From Capnocytophaga sp. oral taxon 878 (GTDB lineage: Bacteria > Bacteroidota > Bacteroidia > Flavobacteriales > Flavobacteriaceae): 64,000 bases of DNA. Below are positions 54,644 through 63,334 of the stretch, piece after piece. Position 1 is the stretch's first letter. Every line of letters begins with the position of its first letter. The stretch is from contig NZ_CP027229.1 in the NCBI RefSeq assembly GCF_002999135.1, forward strand, positions 1,260,001 to 1,324,000. Reading direction: 5' to 3'. The notes under the pieces are model-generated. The model saw only the letters and a program-made list of their open reading frames with translations. It was not told the DNA's origin and searched no databases. Both the position numbers and the translations under genes were made by a program.

Positions 54644-54664
54644 AAAATATTACTTTTGGAAGGG

Positions 54665-54694
54665 CAAAGATACAAAAAAATACTAATTTATCAA
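54665..54694 (-). promoter_or_regulatory. Promoter of the trp operon
   Basis: Minus strand TTG (54694-54692), 19 bases, TATCTTTG (54672-54665), perfect. The leader is about 15 nt, too short for a leader-peptide attenuator or T-box. The -33 box touches the stop codon of the upstream kinase gene. Confidence 0.87.
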
Positions 54695-55606
54695 TTAAAA
54701 ATCACCGTAATTTACCTGAAAACAGGGTAGGTTAAGTTCTTTTCGCCACATATCAACGACTTGGTTACGGTCGTCCAAAAGGAATTGCACAAAGTATTTA
54801 CCTTGAATTTCGGCTAAGAAAAGTTCTTTTTTGATGATATTATCTTTTCGGAAATCATTGGTAGTGCGCATTAGCAGCAAGTCATAGCTTATTTGGTGCT
54901 TGGTAAGGAAGCGCACGGTAGGCTCGCGGAACTTATCTTCACGCCCTGAAAGTAGGATTATTTTGTAGTCTTGAGCTTTTGCCATTTGGAGAGCTGCTGC
55001 TACGGGCTCATTAAGGAGATCGTTATCACAGGTAGCTGCATTGTAGGGGTCGCGACCATTGAGCAAAGAGAGGGTACCATCTAAATCACAAATTATGGCT
55101 TTGGGCAGAGATGTATCCTGTGTGCTATAGCTAATGGAGGGCTGTACTATCTGGCGAGGTATGGGGTTAAAATCAAATTTTTCCATAGCGTGCTGGAGGT
55201 TGGCTACGTTTTTTTCGACCACGCTTTTGGGAATGTATTTACCTGTTTCGGTATAGCGCTTATCACAGCGTTTTACGAGGACATCGGCAGGAAGGTTAAA
55301 TACCTTGAAGCTGATATCGGCGTGAGGGGTGTAGGTGCTTACCATATCTTGGATAGTGCGGAGTGAAGTGTTGGTAGCATCAAGCACAACATTAGTACCC
55401 CCTTTTAGAAGGGCGAGTACAGACGCCTCGACCATTTGGCTGATTCGTTCCTCATAGAAAGGAATCATCAGGGAATCGCCGAACTGCATTAGGCGAAAAT
55501 CATCACGGTTTACGCGTATCCAATTATCTTCGGTACGCAAAAAGTAACGGGCGAAGGTAGATTTACCTGAACCGGGAGCGCCCACCAATATAAGTAATTT
55601 ACTCAT
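54695..55606 (-). CDS. T4-type polynucleotide kinase / 3'-phosphatase
   Basis: The 303 residues equal T4 Pnkp (301) in size and order. The kinase is N-terminal with P-loop GAPGSGKST (about 9-17), RVNRDDFR and VVLDATNTSLR. The HAD phosphatase is C-terminal with ICDLDGTLSLLNGRDPY (Asp174, Asp176), LLSGREDKFREPT, RTTNDFRKDNIIKKE and FLLDDRNQVVDMWR. It phosphorylates 5'-OH ends and removes 3'-phosphates or 2',3'-cyclic phosphates, preparing cleaved RNA for joining. It overlaps the ligase gene by 4 bp. Confidence 0.92.
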   Translation of the reverse strand: MSKLLILVGAPGSGKSTFARYFLRTEDNWIRVNRDDFRLMQFGDSLMIPFYEERISQMVEASVLALLKGGTNVVLDATNTSLRTIQDMVSTYTPHADISFKVFNLPADVLVKRCDKRYTETGKYIPKSVVEKNVANLQHAMEKFDFNPIPRQIVQPSISYSTQDTSLPKAIICDLDGTLSLLNGRDPYNAATCDNDLLNEPVAAALQMAKAQDYKIILLSGREDKFREPTVRFLTKHQISYDLLLMRTTNDFRKDNIIKKELFLAEIQGKYFVQFLLDDRNQVVDMWRKELNLPCFQVNYGDF

Positions 55607-56787
55607 AATCTGCTATCTAACTGATTTTCTATCTCTTCGCCCAAGATGCGGTCGAGTACTAAGTTTTTAAATTCGTAATTTTCTTCGTGGATATCGGAGT
55701 AGGGAGTTTGCAAGAGTTTGGCATTGATAGCCCAGTCGTTGATTGAGCATTTGAGTTTGCCTTTGATATTGCGTTTGCTAATTTGTTCGGCTAATCGGTC
55801 TTGAAAATCGACTCCGTATATAAGGGTGAGGTAGTTATTATTGCGTACCTTAAAGGCAGGAGGCATTGAAGGCAAGAAAGCTGTTCGAGGCTTAATAACT
55901 ACGCCTTCTTCGTTGTGATTGGTGAGTTCATCGACCCAAGCGCGTATTTGGGGGTACTTGGCTTGGAGTTCGGCTTCGTTGGCAAAGGTGTAATGCAAGA
56001 AATCATCGTCATTCACCTGGGCAAAGGTAAGGTTATCATTGACAAAGAGTTCGGAACCATCGTCATTAATTTGCTTAAGGATATTGAAAGGCTTAAAGTA
56101 GACTTGAGCCTCGGTGCCGAAGACATCTAACTGCTGCTTAAAGAGGTTAATATTTGCCTGATAATTAGGCAGATTAAGCATTTTAAAATCACGTACTGAC
56201 TGGTACTGGCGTATGATGTGTGTAGGGTATTTGTCTTTGAGTTCTTTGCCTGAGAGTTTTTTGGCATCGGCGATGAAGGCCAGATACTCGGGTTTTTGGC
56301 GTATGGCTTCTATTTTTTGGTACAAATCACTATTTTGCAAGTAATTACAGTGTATGTGGTGAGAAATGTAATAGGCTGAAAACTCGTTGGTAATGAGCCC
56401 TTTACCTAAAGCAGACCACGGCATCAGTTCGGACTGAATGATGCGTAGGGATACCCCTTCCCAGTTAAGACGCTGGTGCAGCCCTGTGAGAGCAGGCATC
56501 CATAAGTGAGGTTTTAGATGGTTGATTTTATAGCCGTTACGGCTTACTAAATAGCTATTTTCCAGTTCTTTATGCAGGTAAATATCACAATAAGAACCCA
56601 TATATTTTTTTTGGATTAGCAGTTCATTTACGCCGTGTTGTACGAACCAGAGCAGCCCTTCATAGAGGCTCTCGATTTCATTGTTTTCGGGAGCTTTGGG
56701 GGCTGGGGAAATAGTAGGTGAAAAGGCGTTGATTTTGTTTTTGCAAAACCAATCGATACGTTTTTTTATGAGTAGTTTATCGTCCAT
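55603..56787 (-). CDS. RNA ligase with Pnkp-ligase-like active site
   Basis: The 394 residues have nucleotidyltransferase motif I KYMGS with Lys61, similar to the KHMGS of bacterial Pnkp ligase domains and unlike the KxDGS of T4 Rnl1. Motif IV is EGVVIKP (about 296-302) and motif V FKVRNNNYL (about 313-321). It should adenylate itself and seal 3'-OH/5'-phosphate RNA ends. It precedes the kinase-phosphatase gene in one transcript, so the two make a compact RNA repair unit. No Hen1 methyltransferase is nearby. Confidence 0.85.
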   Translation of the reverse strand: MDDKLLIKKRIDWFCKNKINAFSPTISPAPKAPENNEIESLYEGLLWFVQHGVNELLIQKKYMGSYCDIYLHKELENSYLVSRNGYKINHLKPHLWMPALTGLHQRLNWEGVSLRIIQSELMPWSALGKGLITNEFSAYYISHHIHCNYLQNSDLYQKIEAIRQKPEYLAFIADAKKLSGKELKDKYPTHIIRQYQSVRDFKMLNLPNYQANINLFKQQLDVFGTEAQVYFKPFNILKQINDDGSELFVNDNLTFAQVNDDDFLHYTFANEAELQAKYPQIRAWVDELTNHNEEGVVIKPRTAFLPSMPPAFKVRNNNYLTLIYGVDFQDRLAEQISKRNIKGKLKCSINDWAINAKLLQTPYSDIHEENYEFKNLVLDRILGEEIENQLDSRL

Positions 56788-56823
56788 TTTAGGGGTAGGG
56801 GGCTAAGGATTGATATTAGGCTG

Positions 56824-56853
56824 CAAAAGTAGTAATAATTTGGGGAATAGCAA
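56824..56853 (-). promoter_or_regulatory. Promoter of the RNA repair genes
   Basis: Minus strand TTG (56853-56851), 19 bases, TACTTTTG (56831-56824), a perfect match about 37 bp before the ATG at 56787. Confidence 0.85.
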
Positions 56854-56917
56854 ATTTTTATTGGGATAATGGAAAAGAAAGAAAATAAGGAAAAATATTT
56901 GTTTTTGATATGAAAAA

Positions 56918-57124
56918 GTGCAAAGCAATGAGCCTTATATAGTGGGGGTAACACTTACGGCTGTACTATCGGGTTTATTTATTATGGGGAACTTACTACA
57001 CATACAATGGATTAATGATTTTAAAGGTTTGCTTCCTTTGGCTGCCTACCGAATAGAGTGGGTTCTGCCAGCTTTTGTATCGTTTGGGATAACGGCACTG
57101 ATAACAGGTACAAGAAAGCGATAG
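56918..57124 (+). pseudogene. Membrane protein fragment, perhaps the end of BrnQ
   Basis: A 68-codon frame opening at GTG 56918 encodes two membrane segments (about 8-27 and 42-63) with RIEWVLPAFVSFGITALIT, which resembles the C-terminal end of branched-chain amino acid carriers of the BrnQ type. There is no good start or upstream domain, so I read it as a gene remnant. A small intact membrane protein is an alternative. Confidence 0.35.
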
Positions 57125-57168
57125 TTCCGTTTATATAGAAAAAAATCTGTTTTGACTCATATTCAAGC

Positions 57169-57206
57169 AAAAAAGGCTACCTACAATATGTAGATAGCCT
57201 TTTTTT
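57169..57206. terminator. Bidirectional terminator
   Basis: AAAAAAGGCTA and TAGCCTTTTTTT pair around an inner CTA/TAG stem. With A and T runs on both sides it can end both the plus-strand fragment and the minus-strand nitric oxide reductase gene. Confidence 0.85.
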
Positions 57207-57229
57207 CATTTAGGGATTTTTGTAAGAGA

Positions 57230-59473
57230 TTATCGTTTTTCTCGGAGAGACCAACCTGTTTTGAGACCGATGATAAAGTATACCAAGAGCAATTCGCCTA
57301 AAGCTAAAAGCGTATCACCAGGAACACGTAACCAACGGATGAGTTGCATGGTATCGGTTTGCATAAACTCTTCGGAGCGTGCTGACCAATAGCCATTTTG
57401 GATAGCTTCTACTGCTTGTAGAATACCTATAGGCAATAAGCTGCCTACTAACATTACGAACAAGCCTATATTGATAAGCCAGAATGACCAACCGAGTATT
57501 TTGTAGTTCCAATGACGATCGGCATACAAGCCTCGCAATACGAATAAAATAAGCCCTATACCCAAGATACCATATACCCCAAACAAGGCAGCGTGACCGT
57601 GAACGGCAGTGGTATTAAGCCCTTGAATGTAGTACAAAGCAATAGGTGGATTTATAGCAAAGCCAAAGATACCTGCCCCAAGGAAGTTCCAGAAGCACAT
57701 AGCTATAAAGCAGTAAATAGGCCACTTGTAGGCTTTAATCCACTCGGTAGTTTTGGACAATTGGTAGTTATGATATGCCTCATAACCTATGAGTACCAAA
57801 GGTACGATTTCTAAGGCACTGAAAGTAGCTCCTAATGCTAATACAGCTGTAGGGGTAGCGCTGAAGTAGAGGTGGTGGAAAGTACCTAATATACCGCCTG
57901 CTAAGAATATAATAGTAGAGAAAAGCACTGCTGTACTTGCTACCTTAATGCGTAACAAGCCCAAGCGAGAGAACAAGAAAGCAGCTACTACGGTAGCAAA
58001 CACCTCGAAGAAGCCTTCTACCCAAAGGTGTACTACCCACCAACGCCAGTATTCGGCTATTGCCATGTGTGTTTGGCGACCATACATTAACCCTGCGCCA
58101 TAGAAGGCAGCAATAGCTACTGATGAAAGTACGAATAACAACAATAAATGACGACTTTCATCTTTGCGTTTGAGAGCTGGAATTAAAGCTCTAACCATTA
58201 AGAACAACCATAGGAATAGACCTACAAGTAGGAGGATTTGCCAGAAGCGACCGAGCTCAATATACTCATAGCCTTGATGCCCGAAGTAGAAGTTTTCGAC
58301 CAAGCCTAATTTTTGCATTACGCCTAACCATTGGCCTGCTAATGAGCCTAATACTACGATAAGCAAGGCTACAAAGAGTACATTCACGCCAAGACGTTGG
58401 TACTTGGGTTCATACCCTGATACGGCAGGAGCTATATACAGACCTGTAGCTAACCAAGAGGTAGCAATCCAGAAGATGGCTAACTGTACGTGCCAGCTAC
58501 GAGAAATGGCCTGTGGCAGTACTACATCGAGAGGGATGCCAAAGAAGCCGCTGCCTTCGACCCCATAGTGAGCTGTAATAACCCCAGAAATCATTTGGAC
58601 GATGATAAGCAAAGACACTATCCAGATGTATTTAAGGGTTGCTTTCATTGAAGGGGTAGGCTTCATATTGCGCAAAGGATCTTGGGAAGGGAAGGTATCG
58701 GAGGTTTCTTCTTCTTTGTTGCGAGCGTGGTAATACACGAGTAATCCGACCCCGAAGAGGAGCATCAGTACGCTAAAGCCTGACCACATCTGCAATGAAG
58801 TAGAAGGGTGGTTACCAATGAGAGGGTCGTAAGGCCAGTTATTGGTATAGGTAACATCGTCATTAGGGCGATTGGTGCTGCAAACCCAAGAGGTCCAAGT
58901 AAAGAAAGCGTTCATTTGTGCCATACGGGCAGGGTCTTTGATGGCGTTCTTGGGGATGGCGTAATGGTCACGTGTTTGCTCAAGTGCAGGGTCGTCCATA
59001 AAGAGTTGGCTATAATAGTTAGCTAACTCTTTAGCTACTTGAGCACGCTCGGGAGAGAATGTGATAACCCCCGTTTGCTGATTGAAAGTATTGGTACGAA
59101 GCTCTTTTCGGAGCTGTACTTGATACTTGGCTTGCTCTTCTTCGGGGAGGTCTTTATAGACTTTTCCGTCTTTTTGAGCAAAGATATCTAATAAGAGCAT
59201 AGACTCTCGGTGGAGGTAATCGGCATTCCAGTCGGGGGCTATGTAAGCTCCGTGTCCCCATATACTTCCTACGGTTTGTCCGCCTATTGATTGCCAAGCG
59301 TTCTGACCGTCTTTGATGTCTTGCCCTTCATAGAGCGTTTCCCCATTAGTAGTTACGATTTTTTGGGGGAAAGGAGGTGCTGTACGGTATATTTCTACAC
59401 CGAAAAAGATAAGCACCAAGAAAGAGGCTGCTACTGTAGCCCCTAACCAGATCCACAATTTTTTTGCTGTCAT
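57230..59473 (-). CDS. norZ: Quinol-dependent nitric oxide reductase (qNor)
   Basis: The 747 residues have an N-terminal membrane segment (about 9-28), a periplasmic extension (about 29-220, with DPARMAQMNAFFTWTSWVCS and NNWPYDPLIGNHPS) that marks the quinol type, and about 13 further membrane segments with HLWVEGFFEVFATVV, which holds heme/non-heme iron ligands, and TTAVHGHAALFGVYG. It reduces NO to N2O using menaquinol and needs no NorC. No other denitrification gene is nearby, so the job is likely NO detoxification. Confidence 0.94.
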   Translation of the reverse strand: MTAKKLWIWLGATVAASFLVLIFFGVEIYRTAPPFPQKIVTTNGETLYEGQDIKDGQNAWQSIGGQTVGSIWGHGAYIAPDWNADYLHRESMLLLDIFAQKDGKVYKDLPEEEQAKYQVQLRKELRTNTFNQQTGVITFSPERAQVAKELANYYSQLFMDDPALEQTRDHYAIPKNAIKDPARMAQMNAFFTWTSWVCSTNRPNDDVTYTNNWPYDPLIGNHPSTSLQMWSGFSVLMLLFGVGLLVYYHARNKEEETSDTFPSQDPLRNMKPTPSMKATLKYIWIVSLLIIVQMISGVITAHYGVEGSGFFGIPLDVVLPQAISRSWHVQLAIFWIATSWLATGLYIAPAVSGYEPKYQRLGVNVLFVALLIVVLGSLAGQWLGVMQKLGLVENFYFGHQGYEYIELGRFWQILLLVGLFLWLFLMVRALIPALKRKDESRHLLLLFVLSSVAIAAFYGAGLMYGRQTHMAIAEYWRWWVVHLWVEGFFEVFATVVAAFLFSRLGLLRIKVASTAVLFSTIIFLAGGILGTFHHLYFSATPTAVLALGATFSALEIVPLVLIGYEAYHNYQLSKTTEWIKAYKWPIYCFIAMCFWNFLGAGIFGFAINPPIALYYIQGLNTTAVHGHAALFGVYGILGIGLILFVLRGLYADRHWNYKILGWSFWLINIGLFVMLVGSLLPIGILQAVEAIQNGYWSARSEEFMQTDTMQLIRWLRVPGDTLLALGELLLVYFIIGLKTGWSLREKR

Positions 59474-59506
59474 AATAAAATTGTTAGTGTTTTAAAATTT
59501 CGGGCG

Positions 59507-59514
59507 CAAAGGTA
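59507..59514 (-). promoter_or_regulatory. Possible -7 element of the nitric oxide reductase gene
   Basis: TACCTTTG on the minus strand lies about 33 bp before the ATG, but TTG is missing at the usual distance (TTT is there instead). A promoter that needs an activator is possible. I see no clear NO-responsive operator. Confidence 0.5.
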
Positions 59515-60220
59515 TAAAAGATATTGTTATCTTAAATAAAAAATGAAGATTTTTTTTCAATTAATAATTAAAAAAAGACTGATTAAGGGGGTGAAAATCC
59601 TTAAATGTTGGACAAAAAAGTCTGATTTTTAGACAAATATACTTCAAGCTATAAAAAGATAAAAATAATGAGAAGAAAAGAGCAAGTTTGCTACTAAATT
59701 GGGGAAAAGAGGAGGTAAAGGGAGGGAGTGCTGCTGCTGTAGTGTAGCGGGAAGTAAAGGAAAAGAAGGATATGCAATGTTTTGGGCGTTTTGTTGCGAA
59801 ATATGCAAAATAGGGTATAAGAAGAATTTGACTGATTATCAGTTGGTTTGCGTTTATAGTTCGTTTACAGTTCGTTTATCCTTCGTTCATCCTATAAGGT
59901 AGGTGTATGCTTCTTGGAGGTGGAGTAATTTATTAAAATATTGATTATTAGGAGAGTATGTTTTTATGGTATGAGGAAGATTGCTTTTGCATAAATCGTA
60001 ACAAAAATTGGATTTTATTACGAATAATGCAATTTGAGAAGAAAAAGAAAGGAAGTACAAGAAAATGCTTGGGGCGTGGAGAAGACTTTGGGAGGCAGGG
60101 GCGATGATGGCATTAGTAGAGCAAGGAGAAGGGAAGTAAAAGAGTGCTAAATGATAAAAACTACCCTACTGATAATCAGTATCATTCAAAAAAAGTGAAA
60201 ATATTTTTTTAAGAAAATTT
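59515..60220. other. Gene-free 700-bp spacer
   Basis: No credible gene is visible; a 67-codon frame at 59699 is Cys-rich, low-complexity at its start and crosses the dispersed repeat, so I treat it as chance. The stretch is purine-rich on the plus strand (59690-59775 and 60030-60140) and holds repeat copy 6. Confidence 0.5.
59851..59894 (+). repeat. Dispersed intergenic repeat, copy 6 (diverged)
   Basis: It has CGTTTATAGTTCGTTTACAG, then TTCGTTTATCCTTCGTTCATCC. The unit type is the same but the order differs from the other copies. Confidence 0.65.
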
Positions 60221-60249
60221 TTGTATTTGCGGCAAAAGATATACCTTTG
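60221..60249 (+). promoter_or_regulatory. Promoter of secDF
   Basis: TTG (60221-60223), 18 bases, TACCTTTG (60242-60249). The spacer is one base short of consensus. It is 40 bp before the ATG. Confidence 0.72.
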
Positions 60250-60288
60250 CCGTTTGAAGATATAAAATAAGTAATTAATTTTTAAAAA

Positions 60289-63279
60289 ATGCAAAACAAA
60301 GGACTTATTAAACTATTTGCCTTACTTTTTGGGCTGGTAAGTATTTACCAACTTTCATTTACGTATGTGGCAGGTAGTGTGGAAGACAAAGCTAAAGCGT
60401 TTGCTGAGGCAAAAGTACCTAATACTCAAGCTGACTACATTACTAAGCGTGAGGCTGTGGAGGCTAAGTATTTGGACTCAATGTTGGGGCGCGATGTGTA
60501 TAACATCGGTATTGCAAAGTTCACTTATGCTGAAATAAAAGAAAAGGAATTGAACCGAGGGCTTGACTTAAAGGGCGGTATCAATGTTATTTTGCAAATT
60601 TCGGTAAAAGATATTCTTCGTGGACTTGCAAACAACTCAAAAGATCCCATCTTTAACAAATCATTAGTGGAAGCCGATGAACAGCTTCGTAAGACAGATA
60701 GAACTTACTTGGAATTGTTCTTTGAAGCGTACGAGAAAAATGGAGGAAAATTGGCTTCACCTGATGTGTTCGCTAACAAGACACTTAGCGATCAAATAAA
60801 CTTCCAGATGAGCAACAGCCAAGTTCGTCCTATTATCAGTCGTAAAGTGGACGAATCAATAGTTTCGGCTTTTGAAGTATTGCGTAAACGTATTGATAAA
60901 TTTGGGGTATCACAGCCTAATATTCAACGTTTGGGTACCTCTGGGCGTATTCTTATAGAGCTTCCAGGAGCTAAGGATATAGACCGAGTAAAGGGGTTAT
61001 TGCAAAGTACTGCGCAACTTGAGTTTTGGGAAACCTTTAAAGCAAAAGACGTGCTTCCTTATTTCCAGGCTCTCAACGAACAACTTAAGACTACAACTGC
61101 TAACAAAAAACCAGCAGCTACTACTGATACACTTACTGCAGCTACGCAAAGTGCAAGTAGTGCTATAGACTCATTACTTACTACTACACAAAAAGATTCG
61201 GTACCGGCTGGACAAAATGCTGTTAATCCGCTATTTAGTTTGGCTACAATAACTAGAGATCAAACTTCGCCAGTTATTTTGTCAGTAAGTATTAAAGATA
61301 CTATGCAGTTTAATAGTTATCTTCATTCACCAGAAGCTAAACTACTATTACCTGCAGAGTTACAATATGCTAAATTTGTATGGAGCAAGCCAGATAGTAA
61401 AGCTTCGGTTGTACAGTTATATGCTTTGAAAGGCAATCGTGATGGTGTAGCACCACTTACTGGTAATGTAATTACTGATGCGAACCAAACTTATGATGTA
61501 CTAAGCCAACCAGCAGTATCAATGCAAATGGATAGTAAAGGGGCTCGTATTTGGGAAAACCTTACTGGTAAAGCCTTTACAGAGAGAGGTAATATAGCTA
61601 TTGTACTTGATGATATAGTATATTCGGCACCAGGGGTGAGCAATGGAGCTATTTCGGGAGGTCGTTCGGAGATTACAGGTAACTTTACTTTAAATGAGGC
61701 TATTGACCTTGCAAACGTGCTTCGTGCGGGTAAACTACCTGCTGGGGCAGACATTGTACAATCGGAAATAGTAGGGCCTTCATTAGGACAAGAGGCTATT
61801 GACAGCGGTATGATGTCGTTCTTTATTGCTACTATTTTCATTTTTGGATGGATGATATTCTACTACGGACGTGCAGGTATTTATGCTGACCTTGCACTGC
61901 TAGTGAATATACTTCTTATATTTGGTGTACTTGCAAGTATTGGTGCGGTGCTTACCTTACCAGGTATTGCGGGTATAGTACTTACCATAGGTATGGCGGT
62001 GGATGCGAACGTGCTTATCTTTGAGCGCTCAAAAGAAGAGTTGCGCAAGGGCAAGAACGTAGCACAAGCTGTGGTAGATGGATTTAAACACGCTTTATCA
62101 TCTATCTTAGACTCTAACATTACTACTGCCTTGACAGCACTTATATTGTTGTTCTTTGGTAGTGGTCCTATTCAAGGTTTTGCTACTACCCTACTTATAG
62201 GTATTGCTACTACCCTATTCACTGCTATCTTTATCACCCGTTTACTTATTGATTACAGTGTTGAGAAACGCCATAACCTTGCCTTCAGTACTCCTATTAC
62301 GAAGAATTGGCTTGCTAATGTAAATCTGAACTTTATAGGCAAACGCAAGATAGGTTATGCAATCTCGATCGTACTAAGTATTATAGGTCTTATCTCACTA
62401 TTTACTCGTGGTTTAGATCAAGGTATTGACTTTGTGGGTGGACGTACTTACCAAGTGCGTTTTGAACACGAAGTGAACCCAACCCAAGTGGGTGAAGCGT
62501 TGAAAAATGACTTAGGTAATGTAGAGGTGAAGACTTTTGGTGCTCCTAACCAAGTGAAAATCTCTACTAAATACAAAGTAGAGGAAGAAAGTACTGAGGT
62601 AGATAACGAGGTACAAGAGTTACTATACAAAGGCTTACAAAGCTTCTTACCACAAGGACTTTCATACAATGACTTTGCGCAAGCAAACTCAAGTGATAAG
62701 ATAGGTATTATGCAATCAATGAAGGTAGGACCTACCATAGCTGAAGATATTAAGAGCAGTGCATTCTGGTCGGTAATTGGTTCGCTAATAGTGATTGGTT
62801 TGTATATATTGTTCCGTTTCCGCAAATGGCAATTCTCGATGGGTGCGATCCTATCATCGGCTCACGACGTGCTTTTGGTATTGGGTATTTACTCACTTAC
62901 TTACAGCATTATGCCTTTCAATATGGAGATAGACCAAGCGTTCATAGCTGCTATTCTGACAGTAGTGGGTTACTCATTGAACGACACGGTGATTATTTAC
63001 GACCGTATTAGGGAGGTAATGCGCGAGCCACACTGGTCACGTGAGAAGATTAACCACGCACTGAATACTACCCTTAGCCGTACGCTGAACACCTCGTTCA
63101 CTACATTGGCGGTATTGGTAACTATCTTTATTTTTGGTGGTGAGACCTTACGAGGCTTTATGTTTGCTATGATTATAGGTGTATTTGTAGGTACTTATTC
63201 ATCTATATTTGTAGCGGCTCCTATCATCTATGATACTGTAAAAGATGAATCAGAGCCTAAAGCAGAGCTTAAAAAATAA
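60289..63279 (+). CDS. secDF: Protein translocase fusion SecDF
   Basis: The 996 residues fuse SecD and SecF. SecD starts with a membrane segment (about 7-27), then RGLDLKGGINVILQI (about 91-105), a periplasmic domain with a Thr/Ser/Ala-rich insert (about 270-310), and five segments with MAVDANVLIFERSKEELRKG. SecF begins near 690 with GLDQGIDFVGGRTYQVRFE and has GYSLNDTVIIYDRIRE. It uses the proton gradient to pull exported proteins. The fusion is usual in Bacteroidota. Confidence 0.96.
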   Translation: MQNKGLIKLFALLFGLVSIYQLSFTYVAGSVEDKAKAFAEAKVPNTQADYITKREAVEAKYLDSMLGRDVYNIGIAKFTYAEIKEKELNRGLDLKGGINVILQISVKDILRGLANNSKDPIFNKSLVEADEQLRKTDRTYLELFFEAYEKNGGKLASPDVFANKTLSDQINFQMSNSQVRPIISRKVDESIVSAFEVLRKRIDKFGVSQPNIQRLGTSGRILIELPGAKDIDRVKGLLQSTAQLEFWETFKAKDVLPYFQALNEQLKTTTANKKPAATTDTLTAATQSASSAIDSLLTTTQKDSVPAGQNAVNPLFSLATITRDQTSPVILSVSIKDTMQFNSYLHSPEAKLLLPAELQYAKFVWSKPDSKASVVQLYALKGNRDGVAPLTGNVITDANQTYDVLSQPAVSMQMDSKGARIWENLTGKAFTERGNIAIVLDDIVYSAPGVSNGAISGGRSEITGNFTLNEAIDLANVLRAGKLPAGADIVQSEIVGPSLGQEAIDSGMMSFFIATIFIFGWMIFYYGRAGIYADLALLVNILLIFGVLASIGAVLTLPGIAGIVLTIGMAVDANVLIFERSKEELRKGKNVAQAVVDGFKHALSSILDSNITTALTALILLFFGSGPIQGFATTLLIGIATTLFTAIFITRLLIDYSVEKRHNLAFSTPITKNWLANVNLNFIGKRKIGYAISIVLSIIGLISLFTRGLDQGIDFVGGRTYQVRFEHEVNPTQVGEALKNDLGNVEVKTFGAPNQVKISTKYKVEEESTEVDNEVQELLYKGLQSFLPQGLSYNDFAQANSSDKIGIMQSMKVGPTIAEDIKSSAFWSVIGSLIVIGLYILFRFRKWQFSMGAILSSAHDVLLVLGIYSLTYSIMPFNMEIDQAFIAAILTVVGYSLNDTVIIYDRIREVMREPHWSREKINHALNTTLSRTLNTSFTTLAVLVTIFIFGGETLRGFMFAMIIGVFVGTYSSIFVAAPIIYDTVKDESEPKAELKK

Positions 63280-63294
63280 TAATTTCTAAATAAA

Positions 63295-63322
63295 AGAGGC
63301 TATTCAGAGATGAGTAGCCTCT
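63295..63322 (+). terminator. Terminator after secDF
   Basis: AGAGGCTA/TAGCCTCT form an 8-bp stem with a 12-base loop, followed by CTGCTTTTAA. It lies only 13 bp before the lpd start, so it may be only partly effective. Confidence 0.6.
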
Positions 63323-63334
63323 GCTTTTAATAAT

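Noticed and set aside
54644..54694. A T-box or leader-peptide attenuator before trpE
   Set aside because: The predicted leader of about 15 nt is too short and has no hairpin or Trp codons.
54695..56787. A Pnkp1-Rnl-Hen1 operon
   Set aside because: No Hen1 methyltransferase is adjacent, and the phosphatase is of the HAD type, not a metallophosphoesterase.
59699..59902. A 67-codon frame with several Cys (ECCCCSVAG)
   Set aside because: It includes a dispersed repeat, has no homologous look and no promoter of the usual type.
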